A stretch of DNA of 64,000 nucleotides from an uncultured bacterium (GTDB lineage Bacteria; Myxococcota_A; Bradymonadia; Bradymonadales; Bradymonadaceae), in assembly GCA_937981985.1 (NCBI GenBank), contig CALJNB010000039.1:1-64000 (forward strand), given 5' to 3'. The position numbers were made by a program, and so were the translations under genes. Position 1 is the first letter of the stretch. Each line of letters begins with the position of its first letter. This document shows positions 37,749 through 47,563 of the stretch, one piece after another. A model generated the notes under the pieces. It ran no database searches. It was not told the DNA's origin and was given only the letters and a program-made list of their open reading frames with translations.

Positions 37749-38387
37749 TCAAGTTCCAAGCGCACTTTGGATCCGTTTTTTAATTTCCTTTGGATCACCT
37801 TCACCATCTATCTGGACCAATATTCCTTTTCCTTGATAAAACTCAATGAGCGGCGACGTTTCAGCAGCATATTCTATTAACCGTTGTTTGATCTTCGCCG
37901 GCTGATCGTCCGATCGTTGTATTAGAGGTGAGCACCCACATTTATCGCAAGTATCGGCTTTAGTCGGCGGAGCGAACTCCAAATGATAAACAGCTTTGCA
38001 TTCTTTACACGATCGGCGTCCCGCGAGGCGCCGAATTAACTCCGGCTCTGAAACCTCGATGCTGATAACGTGATCTAACACAACATCCATCTCATCAAGT
38101 GCCTCCGACTGGGTTCTCGTACGTGGAAAACCGTCAAAGATATATCCGTTTTTGGCGTCCGGTAAAGTGATCCGTTCTTTGACCATTCCGATCACTAACG
38201 CGTCTGGGACCAATTTCCCATTATCCATAAAAGGTGCAGCTTGTTTACCTAATTCTGTTCCATTACGCTTTGCCGCTCGAAGAAGATCTCCTGTCGAGAT
38301 CTGCGGAATCTCGAACGCTTCAACAAGCTTTTGTGCTTGTGTTCCCTTACCGGCACCAGGTGGTCCTAACATCATTAATCTTTTCAT
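37749..38387 (-). CDS. adk: Adenylate kinase, long form with zinc-type LID
   Basis: 212 aa. P-loop 'GPPGAGKGTQAQKL', 'STGDLLRAA', 'FDGFPRTRTQ' and the LID 'AGRRSCKECKAVYH ... CDKCG' with two CxxC pairs that bind zinc. It catalyses ATP + AMP = 2 ADP. The usual secY-adk order is kept, but a strong terminator and 78 further bp separate it from secY, so it probably has its own promoter or depends on readthrough. Confidence 0.98.
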   Translation of the reverse strand: MKRLMMLGPPGAGKGTQAQKLVEAFEIPQISTGDLLRAAKRNGTELGKQAAPFMDNGKLVPDALVIGMVKERITLPDAKNGYIFDGFPRTRTQSEALDEMDVVLDHVISIEVSEPELIRRLAGRRSCKECKAVYHLEFAPPTKADTCDKCGCSPLIQRSDDQPAKIKQRLIEYAAETSPLIEFYQGKGILVQIDGEGDPKEIKKRIQSALGT

Positions 38388-38406
38388 ATTGAATCTCTAT
38401 ATGTAT

Positions 38407-38433
38407 GGGATCTTTATGAGCTTAAAGGATCCC
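38407..38433 (-). promoter_or_regulatory. Stem-loop in the adk 5' leader
   Basis: GGGATC-TTTA ... TAAAG-GATCCC forms a 10-bp stem with one bulged base and a short loop. It ends about 20 bp upstream of the adk start codon and sits after the secY terminator. It could modulate adk translation or be part of its promoter/operator. Confidence 0.4.
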
Positions 38434-38465
38434 GAATAGAACGTTTCTTAAAATTTTTTAAGTGA

Positions 38466-38494
38466 AATAAAAACAACACGTAAAAACGTGTTGT
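38466..38494 (-). terminator. Terminator between secY and adk
   Basis: Minus strand ACAACACG-TTTTTA-CGTGTTGT (8-bp perfect stem) followed by TTTTATTT. It begins about 20 bp after the secY stop codon, so it divides the ribosomal cluster into two transcription units or attenuates the downstream part. Confidence 0.8.
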
Positions 38495-38514
38495 CATTCC
38501 CAGGGGTTGGTTCT

Positions 38515-39843
38515 CTACTCTTCGCGACCTTTGATCTTAGACGTGCCCGACGTTCCTGTAGCACTGAAATCATCGTAATGACGCGTGATCATGTGGTTTT
38601 CTATCTGCGTAACCGTATCTAGACCAACGCTAACGACAATCAGTAGACTCATTCCACCGAGGAAAAAGCCTAAGCCCATTGTTGTTTGTAGAATGAACGG
38701 CATTAAACAGACTGCGGAGATATAGATCGCACCGGCAAAAGTCAGGCGACTCATTACGGTATCGATGTATTCAGCAGTTTTTTTACCGGGTCGAATTCCG
38801 GGTACAAAGGCGTCTTGTTTTTTAAGATTATCGGCCAAATCGACAGGATTAACCTGAACCGCCGTATAGAAAAAACAAAAGAAAATGTTCAGTGCGGTAT
38901 ACAAGACGTTGTATCGCCAGTCGCCAGGAACCAATGAACTCTGAATGGCGAGAGAAATCGCGGAATCTGAGTATCCCGCCAAAGTTGACGGCAACATCAG
39001 TACCGACGAAGCAAAAATCGGCGGAATCACACCTGCCATATTTACTTTCAACGGAAGGAAATGTTGCTGACTGCCGTACATTTTGCGACCGACCATGCCC
39101 TTAGCGTATTGCAGGGGAATCCGTCGTTGCGCCGACTCGAAGTATGCGATGAACGCGGTCGTCGCTAACGCGATTAATACGATCGCTAACAGCGTAAAGG
39201 TAGTCATTGTACCTGATCGGAATTGCTGAAGGGTCAACATCACCGTGCTTGGGAAGGCAGACAGGATACTGATCGTAATGATTAGCGACATCCCATTACC
39301 GACCCCGCGTTCGGTTATCTGTTCAGCTAACCACATCACCAACACCGTACCGGCAGTAACCGTTAACATAGTTAGGACGGTAAACGAAAACCCGGTATGT
39401 GTTAAAAGACCTAATTCCGGATTCGCGTTGTGCTGATTCACCAAGAATTGGGAAATACCAAATCCCTGGATGAGCGATAAGATTACAGTCGCGTAACGCG
39501 TATATTGCGTAATTTTTTTGCGCCCAGCTTCACCTTCCTTTTGGAGTCGTTCAACTGCCGGAACGACCACTCCCATCAGTTGGAAAATAATCGAAGCGGA
39601 AATGTAAGGCATGATACCCAAGGCGAAAATACTTGCCATTTCGAACGCCCCACCGGTAAACATACTCAGAAGACCGAGAAAGCCATTACCTTCTCCGCCC
39701 ACCATCTGAGACATTGCTGCCCGATTGATTCCCGGTATAGGCATGAAAACTCCCATTCGATAAATCAATATCACCATAATGGTAAACCCGAGGCGCTTTC
39801 GCAACTCGGTATTTTGGGAAATGCTAGCTAGTTTACTTGCCAC
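38515..39843 (-). CDS. secY: Protein translocase subunit SecY
   Basis: 442 aa, ten transmembrane helices, the channel of the general secretion pathway. Recognisable by 'GIMPYISASIIFQLM', 'RRIPLQYAKGMVGRKMYG' (as RIPLQYAKG) and 'NPVDLADNLKKQDAFVPGIRPGK' (as NPVDLADNLKK and PGIRPGK). GTG start; its first 11 bases overlap the end of rplO, indicating coupled translation. A terminator follows. Confidence 0.98.
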   Translation of the reverse strand: MASKLASISQNTELRKRLGFTIMVILIYRMGVFMPIPGINRAAMSQMVGGEGNGFLGLLSMFTGGAFEMASIFALGIMPYISASIIFQLMGVVVPAVERLQKEGEAGRKKITQYTRYATVILSLIQGFGISQFLVNQHNANPELGLLTHTGFSFTVLTMLTVTAGTVLVMWLAEQITERGVGNGMSLIITISILSAFPSTVMLTLQQFRSGTMTTFTLLAIVLIALATTAFIAYFESAQRRIPLQYAKGMVGRKMYGSQQHFLPLKVNMAGVIPPIFASSVLMLPSTLAGYSDSAISLAIQSSLVPGDWRYNVLYTALNIFFCFFYTAVQVNPVDLADNLKKQDAFVPGIRPGKKTAEYIDTVMSRLTFAGAIYISAVCLMPFILQTTMGLGFFLGGMSLLIVVSVGLDTVTQIENHMITRHYDDFSATGTSGTSKIKGREE

Positions 39844-40291
39844 GTTTCACAACCTCGGCGGTCCCACCTGCTGCTTCAATTTTAGATAGGGCTGCTTTAC
39901 TAAATTTATCGGCTTTCACAGTCAACTTTTTGGTGAGGTCACCGCTGCCAAGAATTTTAACACCATCGTCTTTCTTACGCGTCAAACCTTTCGCGGTCAA
40001 AATCTCATAAGTGATTTCGTCGCCATCGTTGAAAAGCGTCTCCAGATCGCGGATATTAACTTCGCTGTAAATCGTGGGATTACGACTCGTAAAGCCGAGC
40101 TTCGGTACACGTTGAATCAACGGAACGCCGCCACCCTCGAATCCAGGCCGGACACCACCGCCGCTACGAGAGTTTTGTCCTTTCTGACCACGACCACTCG
40201 TTTTACCCAAGGTACTCCCCTGTCCACGACCAACTCGTTTTCGCTTCTTTGTTGCGCCCTTTGGCGGCTTTAAATTACTTAAATCACTCAT
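39833..40291 (-). CDS. rplO: Ribosomal protein L15
   Basis: 152 aa. 'KPPKGATKKRKRVGRGQGSTLGKTSGRGQKGQ' (as RVGRGQGS and GKTSGRGQKGQ) and 'GFEGGGVPLIQRVPKLGF' (as GGGVPLIQRVPKLGF) are the family hallmarks. It is a late assembly protein of the 50S subunit. Its end overlaps secY by 11 bases. Confidence 0.98.
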   Translation of the reverse strand: MSDLSNLKPPKGATKKRKRVGRGQGSTLGKTSGRGQKGQNSRSGGGVRPGFEGGGVPLIQRVPKLGFTSRNPTIYSEVNIRDLETLFNDGDEITYEILTAKGLTRKKDDGVKILGSGDLTKKLTVKADKFSKAALSKIEAAGGTAEVVKRGK

Positions 40292-40292
40292 C

Positions 40293-40472
40293 TTAAACCT
40301 CTTCGACTTTCACAAGATGTGAAACTTTGTCGATCATACCACGTATAGATGGCGTATCTTCGAGAATTACCGAACGTTGGCTTTTGCGAAAACCGAGACC
40401 TTGCAGATTAGCTACTTGGTTTTTCGATTTGCCCGCAATACCGCGAACGAGTGTTACTTTTACTTTATTCAT
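40293..40472 (-). CDS. rpmD: Ribosomal protein L30
   Basis: 59 aa, read directly from the minus strand between rpsE and rplO. It starts MNKVKVTLVRGIAGKSKNQ, with 'LQGLGFRK' and 'DTPSIRGMIDKVSHLVKV', the standard L30 layout. GGAG lies 6 nt before the ATG. The stop codon is one base from the rplO start. L30 is absent from some bacteria, so its presence is informative. Confidence 0.96.
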   Translation of the reverse strand: MNKVKVTLVRGIAGKSKNQVANLQGLGFRKSQRSVILEDTPSIRGMIDKVSHLVKVEEV

Positions 40473-40566
40473 AACGATCTCCGACCGTCTAATCGCAGCC
40501 TATGCCGAAACACAGTCTGCTTTGTTAGTCCGAAAACAACGTTTTCGGTATTCAAATTCGCACGGA

Positions 40567-41097
40567 CTACTTCTTGTCTGAATCTTCTTCGACAATTTGT
40601 CCAAGGCGAGCGCGGTAAGCATCCGGATCATTTAGCGAACGCAAACCTTCCATTGTCGCTCTAACGACGTTGTGCGGGTTATTTGAACCTAAACTCTTAG
40701 TCAAGATGTTTCCGATACCTGCAGCTTCGAGAATCGCGCGAACGGGACCGCCAGCGATAACGCCGGTACCTTGTGAAGCTGGCTTCAACAACACCGAACC
40801 ACTACCGAAACGCCCAATAACCATGTGCGGTATTGTCTCGTCGATAATAGGCACCGTCATCAATTCGTTACGAGCCTTCTGCGCACCCTTACGAATTGCT
40901 TCCGGAACTTCGTTAGCTTTGCCGTGTCCAACACCGACCTGCCCTTTGCCGTTCCCGACAACTACAAGTGCACTGAAACTAAAACGGCGTCCGCCTTTAA
41001 CAACCTTCGCAACGCGATTTACCGCGATAACGTTTTCTTCGAACTCTGTTTCCTCTCGTCTTCCGTTAGGCCGACGACGATTTTGACCACCACTCAT
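40567..41097 (-). CDS. rpsE: Ribosomal protein S5
   Basis: 176 aa. The double-stranded RNA-binding fold starts at '[29 protein letters not shown]' (as [15 protein letters not shown]) with '[19 protein letters not shown]' (as [14 protein letters not shown]) and '[19 protein letters not shown]' (as [12 protein letters not shown]). It guards translational accuracy on the 30S subunit. The N-terminus carries a short basic extension ([13 protein letters not shown]). Confidence 0.98.
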   Translation of the reverse strand: MSGGQNRRRPNGRREETEFEENVIAVNRVAKVVKGGRRFSFSALVVVGNGKGQVGVGHGKANEVPEAIRKGAQKARNELMTVPIIDETIPHMVIGRFGSGSVLLKPASQGTGVIAGGPVRAILEAAGIGNILTKSLGSNNPHNVVRATMEGLRSLNDPDAYRARLGQIVEEDSDKK

Positions 41098-41106
41098 ATC
41101 TTAATC

Positions 41107-41466
41107 CTACAATTCCAAGCCGGCTTCACGTGCGCCTTCGGCGACCGCAGCTACTCGACCATGGTAAATATATCCGTTTCTATCAAACACGACACAATTA
41201 ATATTGGCCGCTTTTGCGCGCTCCCCAATTAGGGCACCCACAGATTTAGCCTGTTGCTTCTTATCATCTCCAGCTACCTCTCCATCATCAATAGTCGACG
41301 CTGAAACCAAAGTGGCTCCTGTTTCGTCATTGATGATCTGAGCGTAGATGTGACGGTTTGATCGGTAAACCGTTAGACGAGGTCGCTCAGCAGTTCCGTA
41401 GATTTTTTTACGGATGCGGCGCTTTCGTCGTAAACGATTATCATTTCTTTCGCTTTTCTTTAACAT
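41107..41466 (-). CDS. rplR: Ribosomal protein L18
   Basis: 119 aa 5S rRNA-binding protein. '[35 protein letters not shown]' (as [18 protein letters not shown]) and '[26 protein letters not shown]' (as [15 protein letters not shown]) are diagnostic. Lies between rplF and rpsE as usual. Confidence 0.98.
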   Translation of the reverse strand: MLKKSERNDNRLRRKRRIRKKIYGTAERPRLTVYRSNRHIYAQIINDETGATLVSASTIDDGEVAGDDKKQQAKSVGALIGERAKAANINCVVFDRNGYIYHGRVAAVAEGAREAGLEL

Positions 41467-41477
41467 TTTATAATCCT

Positions 41478-42011
41478 TTACCCGCTCGCCTTACCATCTT
41501 TACGGATGATGCGCTCGTCTTTGTATTTAATGCCTTTACCTTTGTAAGGTTCTGGCTTGCGAAGGCTTCTGATCTTCGCAGCAACCTGGCCCAACAGCTC
41601 GTTATCAGGGCTAGAAAGCGTTATCGCTGTCTGCTTGACATCGGCCGCAACGGACTCGGGAACCTCAAAGAAGATCGGATGGCTATAGCCCAAATCAAAG
41701 CGAATAAACTTCCCTTTAGCTTCGGCACGATAACCAACACCATTAATTTCTAGCTCTTTAACAAAACCAGCAGAACAACCGTGAACGAGGTTGTTCACGA
41801 TACTACGTACGAGACCTTGGTGACTGCGTGATTGACGCGAATCATCTGGACGAACGATATTGATTTCCGAACCTTCTACCTTGATCACGACGACACCCGC
41901 AAAGGTCTTGGAGAGTTCTCCTTTAGGACCTTTAACAGTAATCGAGTTACCGTCGGTATTAATCGTAGTACCAGCTGGGATGGTTATAGGTTGTTTTCCA
42001 ACACGACTCAT
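41478..42011 (-). CDS. rplF: Ribosomal protein L6
   Basis: 177 aa. '[14 protein letters not shown]' at the start, 'VKGPKGELS', and '[16 protein letters not shown]' near the end identify it. It sits near the factor-binding site of the 50S subunit. The C-terminus '[10 protein letters not shown]' is a slightly shortened form of the usual basic tail. Confidence 0.98.
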   Translation of the reverse strand: MSRVGKQPITIPAGTTINTDGNSITVKGPKGELSKTFAGVVVIKVEGSEINIVRPDDSRQSRSHQGLVRSIVNNLVHGCSAGFVKELEINGVGYRAEAKGKFIRFDLGYSHPIFFEVPESVAADVKQTAITLSSPDNELLGQVAAKIRSLRKPEPYKGKGIKYKDERIIRKDGKASG

Positions 42012-42020
42012 TTTATACTC

Positions 42021-42422
42021 CTAGTATACGGTGCAGATGATTTCGCCGCCAACGTGCTGCGCTTTGGCATCACGGTCGGAAATCACACCCTTAGAGGTGG
42101 AAAGAACAGATATTCCCAGTCCGTTAAGAACCTTAGGAATCTCGCCAACACCAACATAAACACGACGAGACGACCTACTTACGCGGGTGATATTCTTTAT
42201 CATCGGAAGTTTGTCTTTATCGTAACGTAGTTCTACGTCGATCTGACCCTGCGGTCCTTCATCACGCCATGTTACTGACTCGATATAACCATATTTTTTT
42301 AATATTTCCGCAATCGCTAGTTTCATCTTGCTACCAGGAATACGCACGGAAGCATGTTTAGCCTGCTGCCCATTACGGATTCTAGTTAACATATCCGCGA
42401 TCGGATCTGTGATTTTTGACAT
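42021..42422 (-). CDS. rpsH: Ribosomal protein S8
   Basis: 133 aa. 'ITDPIADMLTRIRNGQQAKH' (as DPIADMLTRIRNG), 'RVSRSSRRVYVGVGEIP' and 'VLNGLGISVLSTSKGVISDRDA' (as GISVLSTSKGV) are diagnostic. A central-domain 16S binder and, in enterobacteria, the autoregulator of the spc operon; regulation here is not shown. Confidence 0.98.
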   Translation of the reverse strand: MSKITDPIADMLTRIRNGQQAKHASVRIPGSKMKLAIAEILKKYGYIESVTWRDEGPQGQIDVELRYDKDKLPMIKNITRVSRSSRRVYVGVGEIPKVLNGLGISVLSTSKGVISDRDAKAQHVGGEIICTVY

Positions 42423-42525
42423 CGTGTTTCTCCTTCGAAACGGTTCCTGTCGTCAGTTTCCGGACACGAACCGAAAACAATTTCATCAACAGGCCTAACT
42501 CGACGATAATTCGTCTTTTATAAAA

Positions 42526-42711
42526 TTACCAACTCGCTTTTGTTACACCAGGTAACTCGCCAGCATGGGCTTTATGTCGGAAACAAATCCGGCACATATC
42601 AAACTTTCTCAAATATCCACGAGAACGACCGCACAACGGGCATCGGTTGTATTCGCGAACTTTAAACTTTTGTTTCTTCGTTGCTTTAACAACAAGTGAT
42701 GTCTTTGCCAT
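42526..42711 (-). CDS. rpsZ: Ribosomal protein S14, zinc form
   Basis: 61 aa, the short type Z S14. Zinc ligands Cys24, Cys27, Cys40 and Cys43 ('CPLCGRSRG', 'CRICFRH') are intact and the C-terminus '[11 protein letters not shown]' is conserved. Proteobacteria such as E. coli use a longer zinc-free S14, so this form and zinc L36 imply a zinc-rich ribosome. Confidence 0.97.
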   Translation of the reverse strand: MAKTSLVVKATKKQKFKVREYNRCPLCGRSRGYLRKFDMCRICFRHKAHAGELPGVTKASW

Positions 42712-42722
42712 CTTAAACTCCT

Positions 42723-43268
42723 TTAATTCTGCTCACGGCGTACAAATGGCATTCCGAGATGACGGAGCAAACTGCGCCCGTGATCATCGGTATTAGCCGA
42801 AGTAACGATCGTGATATTTAGTCCACGGATTTTGTCGACCTTATCGTAGTCAATCTCAGGAAATACGATTTGCTCTCGGATCCCCAGCGAATAGTTACCG
42901 CGGCCATCAAAAGCTTTATCGCTAATTCCTTTAAAATCGCGAACACGTGGAAGTGTTACGTACACAAGTCGATCGAAAAATTCCCACATACGATCACCAC
43001 GGAGGGTGACCATACATCCAATCGCCATTCCTTCGCGAAGTTTGAAGGTTGCGATAGAGCGCTTGGCTTTTGTAATAAGCGCTTTTTGCCCGGCAATCGC
43101 AGTTAGCTCGCGTTGTGCAACCTCAACGATCTTGGAATTCTGAACAGCCTCACCGAGACCCATATTCAAAACGATCTTTTTGATCTTTGGGACTTCATTA
43201 GGATTAGTGAACGAAAATTCTTCGGATAACTTTTGAATAACTTCTGCTTTATATTTTTCTCTTAACAC
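42723..43268 (-). CDS. rplE: Ribosomal protein L5
   Basis: 181 aa 5S rRNA-binding protein. '[20 protein letters not shown]' (as [16 protein letters not shown]), '[21 protein letters not shown]' (as [15 protein letters not shown]) and '[14 protein letters not shown]' are diagnostic; the C-terminus has 'LLRHLGMPF'. Lies 11 bp before rpsZ. Confidence 0.98.
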   Translation of the reverse strand: MLREKYKAEVIQKLSEEFSFTNPNEVPKIKKIVLNMGLGEAVQNSKIVEVAQRELTAIAGQKALITKAKRSIATFKLREGMAIGCMVTLRGDRMWEFFDRLVYVTLPRVRDFKGISDKAFDGRGNYSLGIREQIVFPEIDYDKVDKIRGLNITIVTSANTDDHGRSLLRHLGMPFVRREQN

Positions 43269-43332
43269 GTCTTTCTCCTGAATTCTCTTCGATATTAGAT
43301 TTCCATTCCAATATTCCGAATTCGGTCATTAA

Positions 43333-43731
43333 TTATTTAGTCTCACCGGACACATCGAAGGTTTCTCCCGTCTTCGGTGCGAAACGTACTTTCTTCACTA
43401 CTTTCGGGGCATTATCTCCGAACGATTTAGCTGCCGCACTTTTCTGTTCGAACAACTCTCCGTTCGCGCCCAAATAGCGAGCTTGGGTTCTGACCCCGGT
43501 GCCGGCTTTGGTGCTGTACAGATTTACGTTCGATGCCGCAAGCCAACCTTCAATTTCGACACGAGCGCCTTCGGCACCGGTAATCATATTCGGCTTACGG
43601 TGTTTCGTGATCATGTTGCGTCGTTGTACTTTTACCCGATTCTTCGCACTATCAACCTGGATAACTTCGCCGCGTTCTCCGCGATCTTTTCCGGTATTGA
43701 TGATAACTTCATCGCCTTTTCTAATATGCAT
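43333..43731 (-). CDS. rplX: Ribosomal protein L24
   Basis: 132 aa, longer than the common 75-105 residues. The KOW motif 'IRKGDEVIINTGKDRGERGEVIQVD' (as GDEVIINTGKDRGERG) and 'RRNMITKHRKPN' are standard; an extra C-terminal stretch (about 85-132, ending DVSGETK) carries alternating Ala/Lys and a 'KVRFAPKTGE' strand. It starts assembly of the 50S subunit. Confidence 0.97.
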   Translation of the reverse strand: MHIRKGDEVIINTGKDRGERGEVIQVDSAKNRVKVQRRNMITKHRKPNMITGAEGARVEIEGWLAASNVNLYSTKAGTGVRTQARYLGANGELFEQKSAAAKSFGDNAPKVVKKVRFAPKTGETFDVSGETK

Positions 43732-43741
43732 GACTAATTCC

Positions 43742-44110
43742 TTATAGCGCTTCTGGCGCGAGATTAACGATTTTCATGAAACCTTTAGCGCGCAGTTCAC
43801 GAGCGACTGGACCAAAAATACGGGTTCCGACCGGTTCGCCTTGTGGCGTGATTATCACGGCGGCATTTTCGTCAAAACGAATGTGTGTTCCGTCTGCTCG
43901 CGAAATTTCTTTCGCTACACGAACGATTACAGCACGTTTTACTTCGCCTTTCTTTACCTTTCCGTTTGGCGTGGCTTCCTTTACGGAAACAACAATCACA
44001 TCACCTATAGAAGCGAAACGTCGTTTCGATCCACCAAGCACCTTGATGCATTGAACCTTTTTCGCACCGGAGTTATCGGCAACAACTAATCTACTTTGCA
44101 TCTGAATCAT
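43742..44110 (-). CDS. rplN: Ribosomal protein L14
   Basis: 122 aa, exact family length. '[28 protein letters not shown]' (as [18 protein letters not shown]) and '[19 protein letters not shown]' (as [13 protein letters not shown]) are diagnostic. Forms intersubunit bridges. Confidence 0.98.
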   Translation of the reverse strand: MIQMQSRLVVADNSGAKKVQCIKVLGGSKRRFASIGDVIVVSVKEATPNGKVKKGEVKRAVIVRVAKEISRADGTHIRFDENAAVIITPQGEPVGTRIFGPVARELRAKGFMKIVNLAPEAL

Positions 44111-44163
44111 AACAATACCTCAAATTCGACCCACCAAAGACGGGCCGTCGTATCCGTCCTATA

Positions 44164-44439
44164 TTAAAGGATCGGTGCTTTTTCAATAATTTCTTTTACT
44201 TTCCAACGCTTATGCTTTGAAATCGGACGGGTCTCTACAATGAGAACCGTATCCCCTTCTTTACATTCGTTCTTTTCGTCGTGGACCTGGTATCGCTTCC
44301 TGCTCTTAACATACTTTTTGTATTTAGTGTGCATTACACGCCGGGTGATTGTAACAACGATTGTTTTATCACCTTTATCACTCGCAACCGTTCCGATTCT
44401 GGTCTTTCGATCGCCACGCTTTTTAATTTCTTCAGCCAT
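44164..44439 (-). CDS. rpsQ: Ribosomal protein S17
   Basis: 91 aa OB-fold protein. 'RIGTVASDKGDKTIVVTITRRVMHTKYKKYV' (as GDKTIVVTITRRVMH) and 'CKEGDTVLIVETRPISKHKRWKV' (as GDTVLIVETRPISKHKRW) are diagnostic. Last gene of the S10-type block. Confidence 0.98.
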   Translation of the reverse strand: MAEEIKKRGDRKTRIGTVASDKGDKTIVVTITRRVMHTKYKKYVKSRKRYQVHDEKNECKEGDTVLIVETRPISKHKRWKVKEIIEKAPIL

Positions 44440-44444
44440 TTTAA

Positions 44445-44663
44445 TTATCCTACTTTCTGAGCAGCTTTCTGCGCAGCAATTTCTTTTTGTCGGAGAACGG
44501 TCTTAATTCGAGCAATAGCTCTTTTTTTCGTCTTTAAGTCCGACACATTCTGAAGTTGACCCATATAATGCTTCATACGGAGCGAGAATAGTTCGCCTTT
44601 AATTTCTGCCTCAAGAGAAACGAGTTCTGACTCTGATTTCTCTCGTAATTCTGCAACTTTCAT
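44445..44663 (-). CDS. rpmC: Ribosomal protein L29
   Basis: 72 aa helical hairpin. '[35 protein letters not shown]' (as LREKSESEL and [13 protein letters not shown]) and '[14 protein letters not shown]' (as [11 protein letters not shown]) are diagnostic. The start overlaps the rplP stop by four bases. Confidence 0.97.
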   Translation of the reverse strand: MKVAELREKSESELVSLEAEIKGELFSLRMKHYMGQLQNVSDLKTKKRAIARIKTVLRQKEIAAQKAAQKVG

Positions 44664-45076
44664 AGTCCTTCTCCACGTACCAAAAACTTGGTCTTAACGG
44701 GCAACTTATGCCCTGCGAGACGAAATGCTTCTTCGGCAACTTCACGCGTAACGCCATCCATTTCGAACATAATTCTTCCAGGCTTAACAATAGCAACCCA
44801 CTCTTCCGGAGCACCTTTACCTTTACCCATCCTTGTTTCGGCGGGCTTTCTTGTAACCGGCTTATCAGGAAAGATACGGATCCATACCTTACCACCACGT
44901 TTGATGTGACGTGTCATAGCAACACGCGCTGCTTCAATCTGACGAGCAGTAATGCGCGAGCATTCTGTGGTCATCATTCCGAAGGTACCAAAAGCTACGG
45001 TATTACCGCGGTACGCTTTTCCGCGCATTCGGCCTTTTTGAACCTTACGCCATTTTACTCGTTTTGGACTTAACAT
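44660..45076 (-). CDS. rplP: Ribosomal protein L16
   Basis: 138 aa. '[19 protein letters not shown]' (as [15 protein letters not shown]), '[34 protein letters not shown]' (as [13 protein letters not shown] and [11 protein letters not shown]) and '[14 protein letters not shown]' are diagnostic. It lies at the A-site tRNA elbow and is needed for peptidyl transfer. Confidence 0.98.
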   Translation of the reverse strand: MLSPKRVKWRKVQKGRMRGKAYRGNTVAFGTFGMMTTECSRITARQIEAARVAMTRHIKRGGKVWIRIFPDKPVTRKPAETRMGKGKGAPEEWVAIVKPGRIMFEMDGVTREVAEEAFRLAGHKLPVKTKFLVRGEGL

Positions 45077-45106
45077 AATAAACTCCTAATCACTCGCGGC
45101 GTCTGC

Positions 45107-45730
45107 CTAGAGTATATCGCCTTTAAAGATCCAAACTTTGACACCAATAATGCCGTAAGTCGTAAGTGCTTCTGCGATTCCATAATCAATATCAGCGCGG
45201 AGCGTATGCAGAGGAACACGTCCTTCTCTATACCATTCCGTTCTACTCATTTCCGCACCACCCAATCGGCCAGCACAGTTAATTCTAATCCCGATCGCGC
45301 CTGCTTTCATCGTCGCTTGAACACACTTTTTCATGGCGCGTCTGAAACTCTGACGTCGCTCCAATTGGTTAGCGATATTCTCAGCCACCAACTTCGCATC
45401 GAGGTCGGCTTTCTGAACAGGTTGAATATTTAGGAAGATTTCCGATTGGGTCATCTTTCTCAATTCATTCTTCAACAATTCCGCATTTGCTCCGTGGCGT
45501 CCAATTACTTGGCCGGGCTTAACTGAATCAATCCCGATCGTAATCTTCTGCGCCATACGCTTGATCTCGACCTTCGCAACGCCAGTATCCTTGAGCGTCT
45601 TCTGAAGATAATTTCTAATCTTAATATCTTCATGTAGCCATTGTGAGTAACGCTTTTCCTCGTACCACTGGCTCTTCCACGGCTTGTTAATACCGATTCT
45701 TAATCCTGTAGGGTTAATTTTTTGACCCAT
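45107..45730 (-). CDS. rpsC: Ribosomal protein S3
   Basis: 207 aa from the ATG at 45730, which has AAGGAG 6 nt upstream and gives the conserved '[19 protein letters not shown]' start; the open frame extending into rplV is not used. The KH domain has 'GVIGRHGAN-like' [12 protein letters not shown]. '[21 protein letters not shown]' (as [17 protein letters not shown]) is diagnostic. It forms the mRNA entry site. The C-terminal tail is short. Confidence 0.98.
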   Translation of the reverse strand: MGQKINPTGLRIGINKPWKSQWYEEKRYSQWLHEDIKIRNYLQKTLKDTGVAKVEIKRMAQKITIGIDSVKPGQVIGRHGANAELLKNELRKMTQSEIFLNIQPVQKADLDAKLVAENIANQLERRQSFRRAMKKCVQATMKAGAIGIRINCAGRLGGAEMSRTEWYREGRVPLHTLRADIDYGIAEALTTYGIIGVKVWIFKGDIL

Positions 45731-45740
45731 TACAATCTCC

Positions 45741-46109
45741 TTAGGTGCGTGGCGTAAGCACAACTTTAATGTGGCACGTACGTTTATTAATACGGAATGC
45801 GCGACCCTGAGCTCGTGGCTGAAAGCGTCGAAGGGTCGGCCCTTCATCTACTGTCAACTGCGAAACAACGAGTTCGTCGATATCCCAATCCAATTCATTA
45901 CTTGTTTCAATATTAGACAACGCTGATTCTATAAGTTTCGTCAACATCGGCGCAGCTTTCTTCTGCGTAAACTGCAATATTGTAAGTGCTTCGTCGATAC
46001 CTTTATGGCGAATCAAATCTGCTACCGGACGCACCTTGAATGGCGAAACCCGCGCGGAATTGAGAACGGCCTGGTTGGCACGATGCTGTTTTCTTTTCTC
46101 TTTACCCAT
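45741..46109 (-). CDS. rplV: Ribosomal protein L22
   Basis: 122 aa. '[25 protein letters not shown]' (as [16 protein letters not shown]), '[17 protein letters not shown]' and the beta-hairpin '[28 protein letters not shown]' (as [14 protein letters not shown]) that lines the exit tunnel are all present. Lies between rpsS and rpsC. Confidence 0.98.
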   Translation of the reverse strand: MGKEKRKQHRANQAVLNSARVSPFKVRPVADLIRHKGIDEALTILQFTQKKAAPMLTKLIESALSNIETSNELDWDIDELVVSQLTVDEGPTLRRFQPRAQGRAFRINKRTCHIKVVLTPRT

Positions 46110-46114
46110 CGTAT

Positions 46115-46396
46115 TTACCTTCGCACCTTGGCTTTTTTATCAGCCGCGTGTCCGTAATAGGTTCGCGTTGGTGCGAACTCTCCAAATTTGTGACCGATCA
46201 TGTTTTCGGTTACGAAAACCGGCACGAATTCTCGACCATTGTGAACCGCGAATGTCATTCCGATCATTTTCGGGAGGATCATGGAGCGTCGACTCCAAGT
46301 CTTTATCGCGCGGTTATTTTCAGACTCTAGAGCCTTTTCAATTTTTTTCATCAAAGAGGAGTCAACCCATGGACCCTTTTTTATCGAACGTGGCAT
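46115..46396 (-). CDS. rpsS: Ribosomal protein S19
   Basis: 93 aa. '[20 protein letters not shown]' (as [14 protein letters not shown]), '[22 protein letters not shown]' (as [12 protein letters not shown]) and '[17 protein letters not shown]' (as [12 protein letters not shown]) are diagnostic. 30S head protein partnering S13. Starts 3 bp after the rplB stop. Confidence 0.98.
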   Translation of the reverse strand: MPRSIKKGPWVDSSLMKKIEKALESENNRAIKTWSRRSMILPKMIGMTFAVHNGREFVPVFVTENMIGHKFGEFAPTRTYYGHAADKKAKVRR

Positions 46397-46399
46397 GAT

Positions 46400-47236
46400 T
46401 TATCCTTTCTTCTTCGACTTACGTCGTCGAACGATGAGGTGATTACTTCTTTTATTAGTACGTGTTTTCTTACCTTTAGTTGACTTACCCCAAGGCGTCA
46501 CTGGATGACGTCCACCTGCGGTACGACCCTCACCACCACCATGTGGGTGATCAACAGGGTTCATTGCAACACCGCGAACGTGGGGTCGTTTACCCAACCA
46601 ACGCGTTCTACCAGCTTTACCAGACACCTGGCTTCCGTGACGCTTATTGGAGACCGCACCTACAGTAGCGCGACATTCCAAAAGCACCTTTCGAATTTCC
46701 GAAGACGGCAAACGGATGAGAGCGTACTTGCTTTCCTTAGCCATTAGCTGCGCCCAACCACCGGCTGTACGAACCATCTGGCCGCCTTTTCCGGGTCGCA
46801 TTTCGATGTTGTGAATCACAGAACCGACAGGCATGTGTTTCAACTTCAAAGAATTACCAGGCTTAATATCGGCATGAGCGGAAGAAATAACCGTATCACC
46901 AACCTCGATTTTCTGAGGAGCGATGATGTAAGCCTTCTCGCCGTCTGCGTAATGAAGAAGCGCAAGGAATGCAGAACGATTTGGATCATACTCGATAGCC
47001 GCAACTTTCGCCGGAACACCAGTTTTATTACGCTTAAAATCGATAATACGATATCGACGCTTGTGTCCGCCGCCGCGATGGCGAACGGTCATGCGACCCT
47101 TATTATTACGTCCACCAGACTTACTTAGCTTACGCGTCAGTTTTTTCTCTGGAGCACTTTTAGTAATTTCCTCGAAATCGTTTCTTCTAAGAAAACGACG
47201 TCCAGGCGATGTTGGCTTATGTGTTTTAATACCCAT
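46400..47236 (-). CDS. rplB: Ribosomal protein L2
   Basis: 278 aa. '[28 protein letters not shown]' (as [19 protein letters not shown]), '[15 protein letters not shown]' and the active-site-proximal '[19 protein letters not shown]' (as [17 protein letters not shown], holding the His of peptidyl transfer) are intact. Its start abuts the rplW stop. Confidence 0.99.
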   Translation of the reverse strand: MGIKTHKPTSPGRRFLRRNDFEEITKSAPEKKLTRKLSKSGGRNNKGRMTVRHRGGGHKRRYRIIDFKRNKTGVPAKVAAIEYDPNRSAFLALLHYADGEKAYIIAPQKIEVGDTVISSAHADIKPGNSLKLKHMPVGSVIHNIEMRPGKGGQMVRTAGGWAQLMAKESKYALIRLPSSEIRKVLLECRATVGAVSNKRHGSQVSGKAGRTRWLGKRPHVRGVAMNPVDHPHGGGEGRTAGGRHPVTPWGKSTKGKKTRTNKRSNHLIVRRRKSKKKG

Positions 47237-47563
47237 TTAAACTTCTCCCGCTTCTTCTTCACCCATATTTTCGAGCGCGAACAAGTCGAAGGTTTCACCG
47301 GCTGCAAGCGTGATAATCGCTTTCTTGTAACCAGGTCGTCGTCCTTGGTGCTTACCGGAGCGTTTCGGCTTACCGGGCATACGAAGTGTATTCACCGAGG
47401 CAACTTTGACACCAAAAACAAGCAACACAGCAGCCTTAATTTGACTTTTGGTTGCGTCTTTAGCGACGCGAAAAACGAGACGATTTTTTTCGTCGTCGTT
47501 CATGATTCCTGCGGTTTTCTCAGTGAGAACAGGCCGCAATAAAATATTGTGCAAATCAGCCAT
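47237..47563 (-). CDS. rplW: Ribosomal protein L23
   Basis: 108 aa. '[15 protein letters not shown]' and '[31 protein letters not shown]' (as [18 protein letters not shown]) and '[20 protein letters not shown]' (as [11 protein letters not shown]) are diagnostic. It docks trigger factor and SRP at the tunnel exit. It overlaps rplD by 8 bases. Confidence 0.98.
   Translation of the reverse strand: MADLHNILLRPVLTEKTAGIMNDDEKNRLVFRVAKDATKSQIKAAVLLVFGVKVASVNTLRMPGKPKRSGKHQGRRPGYKKAIITLAAGETFDLFALENMGEEEAGEV

Noticed and set aside
40670-41086. Long plus-strand frames opposite the ribosomal protein genes
   Set aside because: The minus-strand frames match conserved ribosomal proteins with ribosome sites and tight spacing; the others are shadows.
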